Positions 13,071-23,721 of a DNA stretch of 64,000 nucleotides are shown here, piece by piece. Origin of the DNA: Allomyces macrogynus ATCC 38327 (taxonomy: Eukaryota; Blastocladiomycota; Blastocladiomycetes; Blastocladiales; Blastocladiaceae); contig GG745355.1 of the NCBI GenBank assembly GCA_000151295.1, positions 318,191-382,190 on the forward strand. The letters are read 5' to 3'. A program made the position numbers and the translations under genes. Under the pieces are notes generated by a model. The model saw only the letters and a list, made by a program, of their open reading frames with translations, was not told the DNA's origin and searched no databases. Numbering within the stretch: the stretch's first letter is position 1; each line of letters opens with the position of its first letter.

Positions 13071-13982
13071 GTTCTCGGTTGGTTGGTCGTGGGCGGTGCG
13101 CGCGCGCTGTCGTGACGCGTGCCGAGCTAGTCGGTCGTTTCTGCTCTCTCGTTGCTCTTCCCCAAGGTGTGCCAAGTGCGTGGGTGCCCGTGGCCCAGTG
13201 TGGGATCGGGCGCGTGCGCACGCGGTCGTGCCATCGGGCAAGGGCGTTGCAGATGCGGTCGTGCCGTCTTGTGCGCGACGCGGCGGCGGCTGCAAGTGGT
13301 GTGGGGTCTCGGGTGTGCACGCTTGCCGTAGAGCGGGGCCCCGCGTCGCCACCGCTCCTCTTGCAGTTCCCCCTTTCTCTTTCGGTGTCTGTTTAGTTGC
13401 AATGAACATAGCTTCCCGTGGTGATTTTCATATCTTTGTGGCTTCAGCATCATTCGGTTGTGTTTGAGGGCGATGGCCCAACGATCGTTGCGACGCTCGT
13501 GACGACGACAGCACTTTTTGATAGACGGTGGGCGGACGACGTTGGGAACTGGAAATCGTCTGCGATTGATGGTTGATCAAATCACGTGAGTAGAACGGGC
13601 CCCGTTGAGCTCGAGCTGATCACAGATCACAGCTTGCCAAACGACATCTCCACCATTTCGGTCCCGGATTGCCTCGAAATCGACCTCGGCCAACCGACGC
13701 TCACTCGCCGCAATTTGACGGCACCGCAAGCAGCAAGCGGATTCCCGGCCGGCGACCTCGAATTGGCGCTCGCTCGACAACCACCACTCGACCGCACTCC
13801 AACCGTCGTTTGATTCTCGAACGCAGTCCACGACTCGGCGCTTCCGTGCGCCCTCATTACCGCGCACCGACAAGCCAACGCTCCGATCTCCCCGTGCGCC
13901 CGCCACTGCTGCTGCCACTGCCGCTGCCGCTCCGCGCCGTTCCTCCGCTCGCACCGACCCGACCCGATTCGCCGTAACCACC
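13071..13982. other. Intergenic region between carrier and uS8m genes
   Basis: About 910 bp. No gene supported on either strand. It must contain the carrier 3' UTR and the uS8m promoter. Confidence 0.4.
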
Positions 13983-14456
13983 ATGCCGCTGATCCACAAC
14001 GTGTGCTCGCACCTGCAAAATGCCTTCCGCGCGCGCCTGCGCGCGACCTGCGTCCCGCAATCGCGGCTCAACGAGGGCCTGCTCACGCTCTTGCGCGACC
14101 AAGGGTTCGTCTCGTCGGTGATGCACGGCACGCACGAGGGCCCGCACATTGCCACCGACCAGATCGCGCACCGTCGGTTGTGGGTGAACCTGAAGTACAC
14201 GGGCGCCGCGCTCGATACGCCCGTCTTGTCGGCGATGAAAACCATTTCCAAGCCGTCGCGCCGCGTGTTTGCGAGCCACGACGAATTGGCCGAAGTGGCT
14301 GCGGGGCGCAAGTGCCGCCGGTTGCAGTTTTTGGGGCTCAAGACGCCGCTCGCGCCGGGGGAGGTCGTCGCGGTGAGTACGGCGCAGGGGGTCCTGGATT
14401 TGCATACGGCGGTGGAGAAGGGGGTGGGTGGTGAGGTGCTGTGCACGATTTCGTGA
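13983..14456 (+). CDS. MRPS8: Mitochondrial small-subunit ribosomal protein uS8m
   Basis: Single exon, 157 residues. It aligns end to end with ribosomal protein S8: MPLIHNVCSHLQNAFRARL at the N terminus, LLTLLRDQGFVSSV, then RRLWVNLKY, KTISKPSRRVF, and the C-terminal VSTAQGVLDLHTAVEKGVGG followed by EVLC. S8 binds the central domain of small-subunit rRNA and is needed for assembly. Mitochondrial rather than cytosolic origin is indicated by the bacterial-type layout. No strong presequence is obvious, as in yeast Mrps8. The gene is convergent with the peroxin gene, which ends at 14642. Confidence 0.88.
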   Translation: MPLIHNVCSHLQNAFRARLRATCVPQSRLNEGLLTLLRDQGFVSSVMHGTHEGPHIATDQIAHRRLWVNLKYTGAALDTPVLSAMKTISKPSRRVFASHDELAEVAAGRKCRRLQFLGLKTPLAPGEVVAVSTAQGVLDLHTAVEKGVGGEVLCTIS

Positions 14457-14641
14457 AGTTTTGAAGGGCGAGCGGTTGTGTTGATTTTGATACAAGTAGT
14501 CTAGTGTTTTCCTTACTTCTTGCTTCGTCTGTGGAGCTGCATCGCAAAGCAAACGACGGATTCTTTTCTGAGCAACGAGATCACTCCAAGCACACCCAAC
14601 AAGTCTTCCTCTATCCATTCAAGTCTCCCCTCCCTTCTCCA

Positions 14642-16123
14642 CTACTTCATAAAGACGTGGCACACGGCCTCGCGCACGTACCGCCGCCGCCGTAATTCCG
14701 GGACCGGCCACACTTTCTTCCCTTCCTCCCAGACCGGCCGTCCATCTGCATCTATCGCCCCACTCCAATACTCCCAGTCCCCCGTCTCGACCCACGCCCG
14801 CTCCTCATCCTCCTCGACCCACCGCCACTCGACATCCGCGACCCGCGCCAACCACGGCTCCTCGTCACCCTCCTGGACCAACCCCCACACCGTTGGCACA
14901 CCGACATGCGCACATACCGCGGCGTTCATCGCCTCCACCGCGCTGGAGTCGGGCAAACCCGGCGCGTCAGCGTCCAACAAATGGCCGTCAAGCGGCACCT
15001 CGACCGCGTACCGCGCCGAGTACAGCGTGATCCCGGCGAGCATCTCGCGATCGTGCCGGTCGAGCGCGGGCGAGTACCCGCCCCACACGCGGAACCGGTC
15101 CACCTTGAACACGGCAAACTGCACCGTCAGCGTCAATCCTGGCTGCGCGTCCGGCGCGCGTTGGCGGGCGGGCCACGCGCCTGCACGAATCATCAGCGGC
15201 GTCGTCACCAGCGGCACCGGCTCCGAGCCGTCCGCCGACCCAAACGCGCGCGGCGCGTGCCAGCACAGCGGCACCGCGCCGGCGACGCAGACCGCCAAAT
15301 GCAGCGGGAGGAGCCAGTTGAGGAACAGCCAGGCCGGGAACGTGGCGGCGATGGCCGCCGCGGCGCGTTTCGTGGCCGCCGGGTCGCGCCAGGTTGCCAG
15401 GTCGACGGGGGTGCGCGCGGACCGGAGAATGGATTGGAATTGCGCGGCGAGCCAGGAGACGTCGTATAAGGTCACACGCCATTCGGGCGCCGAGGTGAAC
15501 GTGCGCGCGCGCGCGGTGAGCGAGGTCGCGAGGTTCTCGGTGTCGGCGGGAGCGGGGACGCGCGGATCGCCGTTACCGTCGTCGTCGTCTTGCTCCGGCA
15601 CGCGGCGGCGTCGGCGGTGCCATCCCCCCTCGCCGTCGCCAGTGGGCCCCGGGTACGTCAGCGCCAGCACCCCCAATACGGCCGTATGTGGGACGACGAC
15701 GGCGAGCGTCGGTGCCGCCGCACACGTGCCGATCCAAGCGAGCAAAAGCGCCACGGCAGCGACTGGATCGTCCCATTGGACGGCGCGCGACAGGTGCCGC
15801 GTTGCCGCACGTACGCCATGGAGTGCCACGCGCGAGGTGCGGACCAGGTACGGCGAGCGCACGACAAGTGGGGTCAGCAGCGTGCGCGCGTCGGCGGCGC
15901 CGCTTGCGACAGTGCGCGCGAGGGATTTGAGCGATGCGGAAGGGTTGGTGTCGTCGGTCGAGTCGGGGACGAGCGGAGATGGGGGTGGTGGGACGGCGAC
16001 GGGCATGGTTGGAGTCTGGCGGCGGTCGGGATTGTCTGGCAACGCGGTGGAATCGATGGCGAGCGCGGCGGGCATGCGATCGCGGTAAGTAATTGTGGAC
16101 GAGGTGGAGTATGGAGTGGACAA
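14642..16123 (-). CDS. Peroxisomal membrane peroxin, Pex23/Pex30-like (Pex24p plus dysferlin domain)
   Basis: Single exon, 493 residues. A cytosolic N terminus is followed by a reticulon-like hydrophobic block (about residues 121-157, VAAVALLLAWIGTCAAAPTL onward). A second hydrophobic region (FPAWLFLNWLLPLHLAVCV) follows a charged loop. The C terminus has the Trp/Arg-rich dysferlin pattern: WRWVEEDEERAW, DWEYWSGAID, and LRRRRYVREAVC. This arrangement matches the Pex23/Pex24/Pex30 group, ER and peroxisome membrane proteins that shape ER sites and regulate peroxisome number. Which paralogue it represents cannot be decided from the sequence. An internal ATG at residue 40 is an alternative start. 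Confidence 0.75.
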   Translation of the reverse strand: MSTPYSTSSTITYRDRMPAALAIDSTALPDNPDRRQTPTMPVAVPPPPSPLVPDSTDDTNPSASLKSLARTVASGAADARTLLTPLVVRSPYLVRTSRVALHGVRAATRHLSRAVQWDDPVAAVALLLAWIGTCAAAPTLAVVVPHTAVLGVLALTYPGPTGDGEGGWHRRRRRVPEQDDDDGNGDPRVPAPADTENLATSLTARARTFTSAPEWRVTLYDVSWLAAQFQSILRSARTPVDLATWRDPAATKRAAAAIAATFPAWLFLNWLLPLHLAVCVAGAVPLCWHAPRAFGSADGSEPVPLVTTPLMIRAGAWPARQRAPDAQPGLTLTVQFAVFKVDRFRVWGGYSPALDRHDREMLAGITLYSARYAVEVPLDGHLLDADAPGLPDSSAVEAMNAAVCAHVGVPTVWGLVQEGDEEPWLARVADVEWRWVEEDEERAWVETGDWEYWSGAIDADGRPVWEEGKKVWPVPELRRRRYVREAVCHVFMK

Positions 16124-16429
16124 GTCTAGAGAGAGAATGCAGGAGGTTGGAGAAGACCGATTGATCGATTGATCAGTGATCAGAAACGATGCAAGCGTGA
16201 TATGAGCGGAGATCAGAGCTTACGTCAGGCGCGCTGCTGCGCTCTGGCTCAAGTATTTCGTTCCACTGCCCGCGGCAGTGTCGATCGATGCAAACATCAA
16301 TCTGTTTTCCGCCCGTGACTATCAGCGAAAACAGCGTGAGAATTGAAGAACCTTCTGAGCACTTGATCTTGTCAACCGCGCAACAGCTTGGTCCCAGAAT
16401 TCGCCCTGCTGCGCAGACATGCGCGTCCG

Positions 16430-17896
16430 GGATGCATTCTTTTGAGCCGACTTTGCAACGCAGAAACGGTTTCGCATGGCGCCCGGGTTCCTCAATTGCA
16501 ATGAGCGGTTCGCGTTCTATTCAATGGCTTGATGAGCTCTTCACGCAGCGTCAACCGCAACGTCCGAGTGACACGTTGGTTTGGTTGCTGTCCGTTGTGT
16601 TGCTCGTCTCGCCTGAGTCGCCGAACCGCTCACGAATGGTTCTTGCACTCTTGCAGCATACCGTCGCAAACGAATACGATTGGATGAGCGCCCTGACGCA
16701 CCCGCTCATTGCGTGCTCATTGAGACTGTTCGCTCGACGCCTGGTGAAGCAGTCGCCCAATTCCGCGACTATCGCTCTTTAGTCTGGACGTTCTCTTTGA
16801 GAATATTGGTTCCTCATCTGCATTTCTCGACGCAAAACAGCAAGACTTTTCGACTGCGACGAATGTGGGACTCCTTCGGCTCATTTCCAAGCTCGCAGCG
16901 ATCGCACTCGAGCTGTGTCTGGTAATCACTTCGACTGCTCCTCACCCATGCTCTGGCCCCGAAGCCGGTCAATATTTGCGGCAATTACCTCAGGGTCAAA
17001 TGTAGTGACACTGAGTTCCGCGTCGTGCTGCCATTTTGGTACCGGACCAAACGTGCTCCCCAGTACATTTGGGTTCGCAATGTGCCTGTCGATATGCTGG
17101 TCGCTTTTGCGCGAGTATGCCACGCGACATCAACCTTGCAACTTTGCACGACACTGCTCATGGACCTTGACCTCATTGATGCAAGTTGTGCGGGGAACGA
17201 AGCTGCCATTGCGTCCCTGATGGTCATAGTCCGTTCCTCCAACCAGTCGATCAGCGAAACCAAACCTTTTACCAAAGACAAAAAGCAGGCCGGGAGTGGG
17301 TCCCCGCCTTGTTGGCAGCGGCCGGTCACTTGGATGCCGCCATCCGACTGCTCGACCAGAGCGTGGAAGACCTGAAGGATCCCCGGCGACTAGTCTTCGC
17401 CTACACCCTGCTCGAAGGGCACACTGACCTGGTCCCGCATCTCTTGGCAGTTGGCCGTCCAGATGGCCGCGCCATCAGCGCTCTGCCTATCACATCATTG
17501 CCCACGCTCAAATGGATCATGTCGCGCAGCGATTGTGCACCGTTTCTTGGTCTCATCTGGCCCATGAACGCCTTCCACCAGGTATTGCAGTGGATGGTCG
17601 AAGTATCGTGCGACGAAGGGATCGCGCTCCTCCGCACGCTGTTTACTTCGCCGCACTTCAATTTCGCGCCACGCCGCAACAGACGCGATGGGGTCGATGT
17701 GCTCCGTTATTGTCCGGAGCCAACCGTGATTGAACAATTGATCAATTACCCGTCGCTGCAGCGTGGGCAGCTCGCGGCGCATTCGAATTGGATGCTCGCC
17801 GTGGCTCGCGCGCAAGGGGCCGAAAAGATTGTCGCCATGTTGCTGACGCAAAGGTCAAGGCAACGGATCGTGCCCCACTGCCCTTGCAGAGGTTGA
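16430..17896 (+). pseudogene. Broken ankyrin-like gene, copy 1
   Basis: Alignment with the inverted copy at 20090-21983 reveals a shared protein whose frame is interrupted here by an in-frame TGA at 16443-16445 (the other copy has AAG) and by frame changes near 16740 and 17290. Recognisable parts are PNRSRMVLALLQHTVANEYDW, FENIGSSSAFLDAKQQDF, LPFWYRTKRAPQYIWVRN, MDLDLIDASCAGNEAAIASL, WVPALLAAAGHLDAAIRLL and LAVARAQGAEKIVAMLL. The last three look like ankyrin-type helix pairs. A plausible intron (from GTAATC at about 16922 to about 16991) is retained, so the copy arose by DNA duplication, not retroposition. The lesions differ from those in copy 2, so the parent was intact when duplicated. Confidence 0.6.
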
Positions 17897-18349
17897 ATCA
17901 TGCGTGGTGCATTCGTGAGCAGATGTCGTGTTGGCATGCGCAGTCTTGCATGCTGACCAACCGCGGCTACTTCTGAGGGAAAGAAAGGTTAGATTGTGTC
18001 AAGTCTAGGTAAATGTCTTCAGAGTTGCCGATTACCTTGATTGTTGATTGTTGCCGTTCCTCACGCTTGAAGCCAGGAAAGGGGCCGGCACTCAGGCATT
18101 CAATTCAAGGCAGCGAATGCGAATAGCCAACACTCCACCCAATGCTCCACGACATTTTGCGCGAAAAGAGTATCAGAACATCCTCTGGTAAAGAATAGCC
18201 ACCTAGTCCACCGTGAATCGCTTGGAAATATTGGTCAAGTGAAACGGTGCAGTGCACGAACCTGAAGCTGCCAGCAACAGCTTATGCATAATCAGCTCTC
18301 AGACACATATCATTCCGTGCCAAGTCCAAAACCGCGCCAATCGGCCATT
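17897..18349. other. Intergenic, no gene seen
   Basis: About 450 bp, less GC-rich than housekeeping regions, between the ankyrin-like pseudogene and the 3' end of the hydrolase gene. I see nothing further in it. Confidence 0.4.
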
Positions 18350-19532
18350 TCATTGCGACAACCACGCGCGCACAAACCGCACTGACTCGTCCACCATCAT
18401 CTTCGAGCAAACATGCCCCGCCTCAGGGTCCACGATCTGAACCAGATCCCCCTCCCGCTCCGCGCGCGCATAAATCGCCGCCAACTCGGCCCAGAACTGC
18501 GCGTTGGCGCTCACCGGCACGAGCCCGTCCTGCCCGCCGCCAAGGTACATGATTTTGGGCAAGTTGGCGCAGAGCACAAACCGCGCGCCGGGTCCGTCGC
18601 GCTGCGTGATGCGCTGGATTGGGTCGATCCGGGAGACGAGTCGGTCGAGCGCGGCGGGCCAGGCGCGCGACCAGGTATCAAACGACTCGTCGGGGAACCG
18701 GGACACGAGCTTGGCGTGCCGCTCGCGCATCAGGGTCGCGTAGTCGCCGCATCCGACGATGCTGATGGCGAGGTCGATGCGCGGGTCTTTGGGGGAGGGT
18801 GTGCCAGGCGAAAGTGAGTCGCGAGATCCGAAGCTGGGCTGGTGGAGAGCGGAAACCGTACCGTTGGCGACTGACAGGAACGCAACGTGCCCACCAAGAC
18901 TGATCCCGCACACGCCAAACTTGGTCACGTCGTGGATGCCGTACTCGGCCTCGAGGAGGCCTGGCAAGTGGTCGATCAGGAACGAAATGTCCTGCGTCGT
19001 GCCCATTCTATGAACCACCGCGGTTAGTCGAATGTCCTTTGGCAAAGACGCGAGCGAGCACGACGCCAGAACGTACTGGAGCGCATACATGTCGATCGCG
19101 TGATTCGGGTTGGTCATTTCCGGCCGTTCGCGCTCGAGCCACGAATAGTTGGCGCGTTCATCGACCAACCGCTCGCCGTGGTTCCGCTGGTCAAATGCGA
19201 CCGCCAACAAGGGCGGGCCCTTCACGGCCTCGTCGTCGTTCAGGCTCACAAACGCGCGGCACATGGCGTCGACACCGTTCACATCGCCTAGCAACAGCAG
19301 CACAGTTGTGAGGCAAAGACGGTAAACTCTTGGCAGCTCGATGAGCCATACCGCCGCGCCAGTGAGCGCAAAACATGATACGGCACGCGGTTGGACCATG
19401 GTCGGTGTTTTGGAACCGGTGCAGGCCGTAGACACGCACACCGGGCAGCCCGCCCACGGCGCGTGTCACGTAGTCGGCGTTGAGTTCGGCTGGGGTGCAC
19501 CACTCTTGATACTGATCGGCGCCGGTCGACAT
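18350..19532 (-). CDS. Alpha/beta hydrolase
   Basis: Three exons, 19532-19352, 19287-19077, 19007-18350; introns of 64 and 69 bp; 349 residues. The splice model restores MFCAHWRGGDVNGVDAMCRA (oxyanion region after strand 3) and YALQMGTTQDISFLIDHLPG. The nucleophile elbow is GVCGISLGGH with Ser167. A candidate catalytic His lies in DPEAGHVCSKM near the C terminus, and an acid is available in GGGQDGLVPV. There is no signal peptide or membrane segment, so a cytosolic esterase, lipase or peptidase-like enzyme is likely; substrate unknown. The gene lies between two inverted broken ankyrin-like copies but looks intact. Confidence 0.75.
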
Positions 19533-20089
19533 GGTGGTGATAATGCGCGAGGTTGCGAACTTGGAATCGAGTGTGGTTTTGGCTCAATGCGGCCCGCGAT
19601 GGTTGTGGATCGCGAGCGTTGAAGCGCACGTCGCCAGGGCGGGAGCCGTGCGGGAGGCGTATCCTGGCGTTAGGGCACAATATGTAACATCAAGGAGGGT
19701 GAAAAGCATCAAGGCCATACTTTCTGCCGACAACATTGGCCAACTGCGTCGAAGGTGCGGGATGACCAATTTTTGAAGGTTCGGCTGGATCATGACTGGA
19801 AGTGGACGAGTGTCAGATCAGCACCTCTTTCTTGCATCCAGCATCTATGGTGTCAATCTTTTCTTTCATTTCAGCAAAGCACAGGCAGACATCAGGATTG
19901 ATAACAATGTGAACTGCTTGCCCAACGAAACGGCAAGAGTAAAGGGTTTGACTGACAGGAACAAACGAGCCATCGACGATAGGTGCAAGGATCATGGTCA
20001 TCAATAAAAATGGTAACACCGCGAACTCGCCCAGGCGACTGGTCCTCAGTGACATCATATGCTATGGAATGTAATCGACTTACAATAGC
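19533..20089. other. Intergenic, no gene seen
   Basis: About 560 bp upstream of the hydrolase gene, which presumably includes its promoter. No open frame here resembles a protein. Confidence 0.4.
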
Positions 20090-21983
20090 TCAACCCATCA
20101 TGTCGTAATCGCGATGAATGAGCTGGCTGTGCTGCAACAGAAAGCATCGTTTATGTTTGAAACACGCGTTGATGTGATGCATTTGCAGCGCACGAGCACG
20201 ATCTGTGGCCCAGACAGTTGGATCTTCCAGCAGCATCCTCACAATCCGCTCCAGTCCTTGAACTCGTGCGACAGCGAGCATGTGGTTGGTCTGTGCTGCA
20301 AGCTGGCCACCATGGAGCGACGGGTGCGAAATGAGCCGACCAATGACGGTGGGTTCAGCACAAAAGCGCATCATCCATGGACCATTGGCCTGTTTCGGGC
20401 ACGTGGAAAAATCAAGTGCGGCGATGCGAAGAGGGTGAGGAGCAAGGCGATCCCGTCCGTACGCGTCACTTCGACCATCCACTTGAGCGCCACGTCAAAC
20501 AGTCGCACGGGAGGAAGTAGTTCGGGAACAAAATGGGGTCGTTGCGCAACACGATCCACTCGAACATGGACACCGTCGTGACGAGCGGGACCATGAAGTT
20601 GTTGGCGCATCGGCGGCACGGGTCGGCGAGATACTCGACAAAATCAATCTGGTTTTCCCGCAGAGCAAACAACAAGATAAGCGACAGGTCCCGACACTTT
20701 GGCACATCCCATACGCCCTCATTCAGCAGCTGGATCGCAACGTCGATGTGGGCAGCAGCAGCAAGAACAGCTGGGACCCAGCATCGGCTCAAGGCCATAT
20801 CACGAGCAGAACCGTCTTCCACATCAGAGTTCTTTTGAGTAGATGTGGCCTGCTCGAGCATGCGCTTGATGGCCGCAGCATCACCAATTCGAACCGCATC
20901 AATGATGTTCAGGTCGGTCAGAAGCGTTGATGAGAGTCGGCACCGAATCGCGTACTCGCGCTGGATGGCAAGGGCGTTCGTTGAAGCTTCACGGATCCAC
21001 AGATACCGCAAGCAAATGGGGGCCCGATACCAAAATGGCGACGCCACACGCAACTCGTTGCCGTCACGCTTTTTCTTGGACAGGCGGCCGCAAAAATGAA
21101 CCGGATTGGGCGCCAACGAGTGCATGAGGAGGAGCTGCAAATAACTGACGAGGCGTTTTTCGCCAACTTAGAAACGAAACCCACATCAGATGCAGTCTTG
21201 GGACATTGCTGCTTTGCGTCGAGAAAAGCAGTCGCAGAGCCAATATTTTCGAGCAGAGAATGTCGAGGACAATGAGACGCGATTATGAATGATTGGCAGC
21301 ATGTAGGCGTGCAGAAGCACTGGGGCGCCGCCAAGCGTCTTTCGCACCGTTGCCTTGAGCAAAGATCCCAACGGCCATCTCAAAGTTCTGAGCCAGTCAT
21401 AAATGCTGGCAACCGCGTGTTGCAAGAGAGCGAGAACCTTGCGCGACCGGTTTGGCAATGCTTGCGGAACATGCAAAACAACTGGAAGAAGCCGAGACAA
21501 CGTGTAACGCGGATGTTGCGGATGATGCTGCGTGAGCAGCTCGTCGAGAATTTCTACGCCTTCACGCTCAATGGCCATGGCAACAAACTGGAATGCGACA
21601 CGCTAGTTGCGCTTGAATGGGAACCCGGGAGCCGTGCGAAACTGCTTGAGTGTTGCAAAGTCGGCCTTGAGGAATACAATTTGGACTCGCATGCAGGCAC
21701 ACCATGGCCACGACAGGGACCACGCTGTTGCGCGGTTGACAATGCCAATTGCTCGGGCGCTTATTGGGTCGGGGTGCGCAAAAATTCGAGCGAGAACCGC
21801 CGCCAGGAGTGAAGCTGGGTCCTCAGCAGGCTGTGGCGACGAGGGTGGACAAGTTGGGAGTCGATGAGAGTTGAACGAAAGAGGAAGGATGAGGATGCAT
21901 TTTGTATCTGGCGGCATTGGGGGCAGCTCGCAGCTGGACGAACGCAATATCGCGAGCCAGGAGGACATGAGGTTCAGTTCCAA
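20090..21983 (-). pseudogene. Broken ankyrin-like gene, copy 2 (inverted)
   Basis: Homologous to 16430-17896 on the opposite strand. Readable parts in order: VFLKADFATLKQFRTAPGF, a TAG at 21603-21605 where copy 1 reads on, ILDELLTQHHPQHPRYTL, PNRSRKVLALLQHAVASIYD, LLENIGSATAFLDAKQQ, then one long frame containing ASPFWYRAPICLRYLWI, LNIIDAVRIGDAAAIKRML and CWVPAVLAAAAHIDVAIQLL. After ILFPNYFLP the frame shifts by one base to LFDVALKWMVEV, and shifts again before CAEPTVIGRLISHPSL. The IDAVRIGDAAAIKRML and AAAAHIDVAIQLL segments look ankyrin-like. With at least three lesions it is a pseudogene. Confidence 0.6.
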
Positions 21984-22247
21984 GGGTCAAACAGCATGAC
22001 CATCATTTTTCGTGCCAGCGCGCAGCGTCGCTGAGGCTCGAGCATGATTTGCCTGTCGCTAGAATCGGAATGGAGTAGGATCCCACGGAACGACAATGGC
22101 GATTGTGTGCCCCCGCAGCTCAAGAATCTCCCTTCAAGTCTCGCCAATGGGCCGAGCTGGCCAAAATGGGAAAATGTCGTCGTTGAAGACTAACAAAACT
22201 GGAAATACATTTGCCTACGAATCACACCCAAACACCACCACCGACAT

Positions 22248-23470
22248 TCACTTCCTCGGCTTGGCCTTGCCCTTCCCCTTGCTCTGCTCCTGGCCCGCCG
22301 AGCCCGCACCCGCGTCTGCACCCGCGCCGACCTGGCCCTTTTCAGTGCCAGTGCCCTGCGCTTCCTCGAGCTTGATGTCGCGCATCAGCTTCTCCATTTG
22401 CCGCTGCCGCTGATCCTTTTGCCGCTTTTCACGTTCCTGGATCAGCCGCTCGAGCTCGGGCTTGTACTCTTTGAAGTACTCGTCGCGCGCGCGGCCAAAC
22501 GCTTCGAAAAGTGCGGGCGCGCCAAGCCCCGTGACGGCCGAGAAAGAAACCGGGTCGAGAATCGAGTAGAACTCGTCGAGGACGAGCGACATGGACTGGA
22601 CGAGCGAATGCATGTAGGGCGGCTCGTGGTCCGAGTGGTCCGACGCGTGGAGGGCACCTGAGATGGACGGGGTCAACTCGTCAGGTAAGAGCATTCAGAA
22701 GCGTCAGTGCGGCGCGAGGAACAGAACAAGAACGCACTCTGGAAGGCCTCAAAGTCGCGCATCCACTCGATCGCAAACGCCGGGTCGGTCACGTCGGACT
22801 TGTTGAAGAGCACGACAAACGGTAGCCGCGTGCGGTAGAGAATCGAGCACGCGTAGAGCATGTTCGACATGAACGTGGCAGGCGACGCGGACCGCGGTGT
22901 GTCGACGACAAACGCCACGACCGTCGGGTAAGTGGCAGCAAGCGAGTCGGTGATGATCGACCCGGACGCCGACCACGTAAACACTTCAATCTGGCCCGGC
23001 GTGTCGATGAGAATGTAGTCGACCGAGTCCTGACGCTTTTCGAGCAAATCGAGCACTTGGTCAAACTTGGTCGTGAACAGGTTGAGCGACGTCAAGATGG
23101 CGCCGTTGGGACCGAGCTGGTACTGCTTCATGACCTCGGCGTACTTGACCGTGTCGCGAATGTCAATGTTGGGCGCGTAGGGCACATGCGTGACGGCCGG
23201 GTCGAGGTTGACAATGTAGGGCCGCTGCTTGGTCGTGAGCAGGTGCGCGTTCATGCGCTGCATGACCGACGTCTTGCCCGACCCAGCCATGCCGACGAGC
23301 AGCACGCAGGTCGGCAGTTTCTTGGCCGGCGTGGTGGGGGCCGCCGCTGCGGCATCGGTCGAGGCGGGTGAAGGGGCGGTCGTCGAGGTTGATGAAGCAG
23401 CAGCCGGTGGCCGTGCTGCCGCGGATCCTGTAGCAGGTTGCGATGCTGGGGCCGTGCTCTTGCTCGACAT
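22248..23470 (-). CDS. GPN1: GPN-loop GTPase 1 (Npa3/XAB1)
   Basis: Two exons, 23470-22738 and 22657-22248, 80-bp intron, 380 residues. After a low-complexity Ala/Thr/Pro N terminus comes the P-loop GMAGSGKT (60-67), the family-defining GPN loop (LGPNGAI, G120-P121-N122), DTPGQIE as switch/G3, and FNKSDV as G4. The splice joins EAFQ to [19 protein letters not shown] and leads into the conserved [16 protein letters not shown] Lys/Gln-rich C-terminal tail follows, typical of GPN1 rather than GPN2 or GPN3. The protein works in the cytoplasm in assembly and nuclear import of RNA polymerase II. The gene diverges from the methyltransferase gene. Confidence 0.92.
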
Positions 23471-23721
23471 TTTCGCGAGAGCCAGGTGAGGACGATGGAG
23501 AGAGGTGGAGCGACACAGCAAGCAACGGCAGAACAAGTCGAAAGCGCCATGTACAAGCTGACAAAGACTGAGCTGGTGCCATGTCGTCGCCACATCACCT
23601 CAGTTCCTTTGCTGCAAGCCTTGCCGTGGCAGCCATTCCTGGACAGCTGCTCCTCCATTGCACTGATTTTGACTATCTTTGCTCGTACCCAACCGGGACT
23701 CTGCACTGTATTCGCATCAAC

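Noticed and set aside
22248..22694. Reading the second GPN1 exon from an apparent start ([13 protein letters not shown])
   Set aside because: Splicing at the CTCAG just before GTGCCC restores [13 protein letters not shown] in phase with the first exon, as in Npa3.
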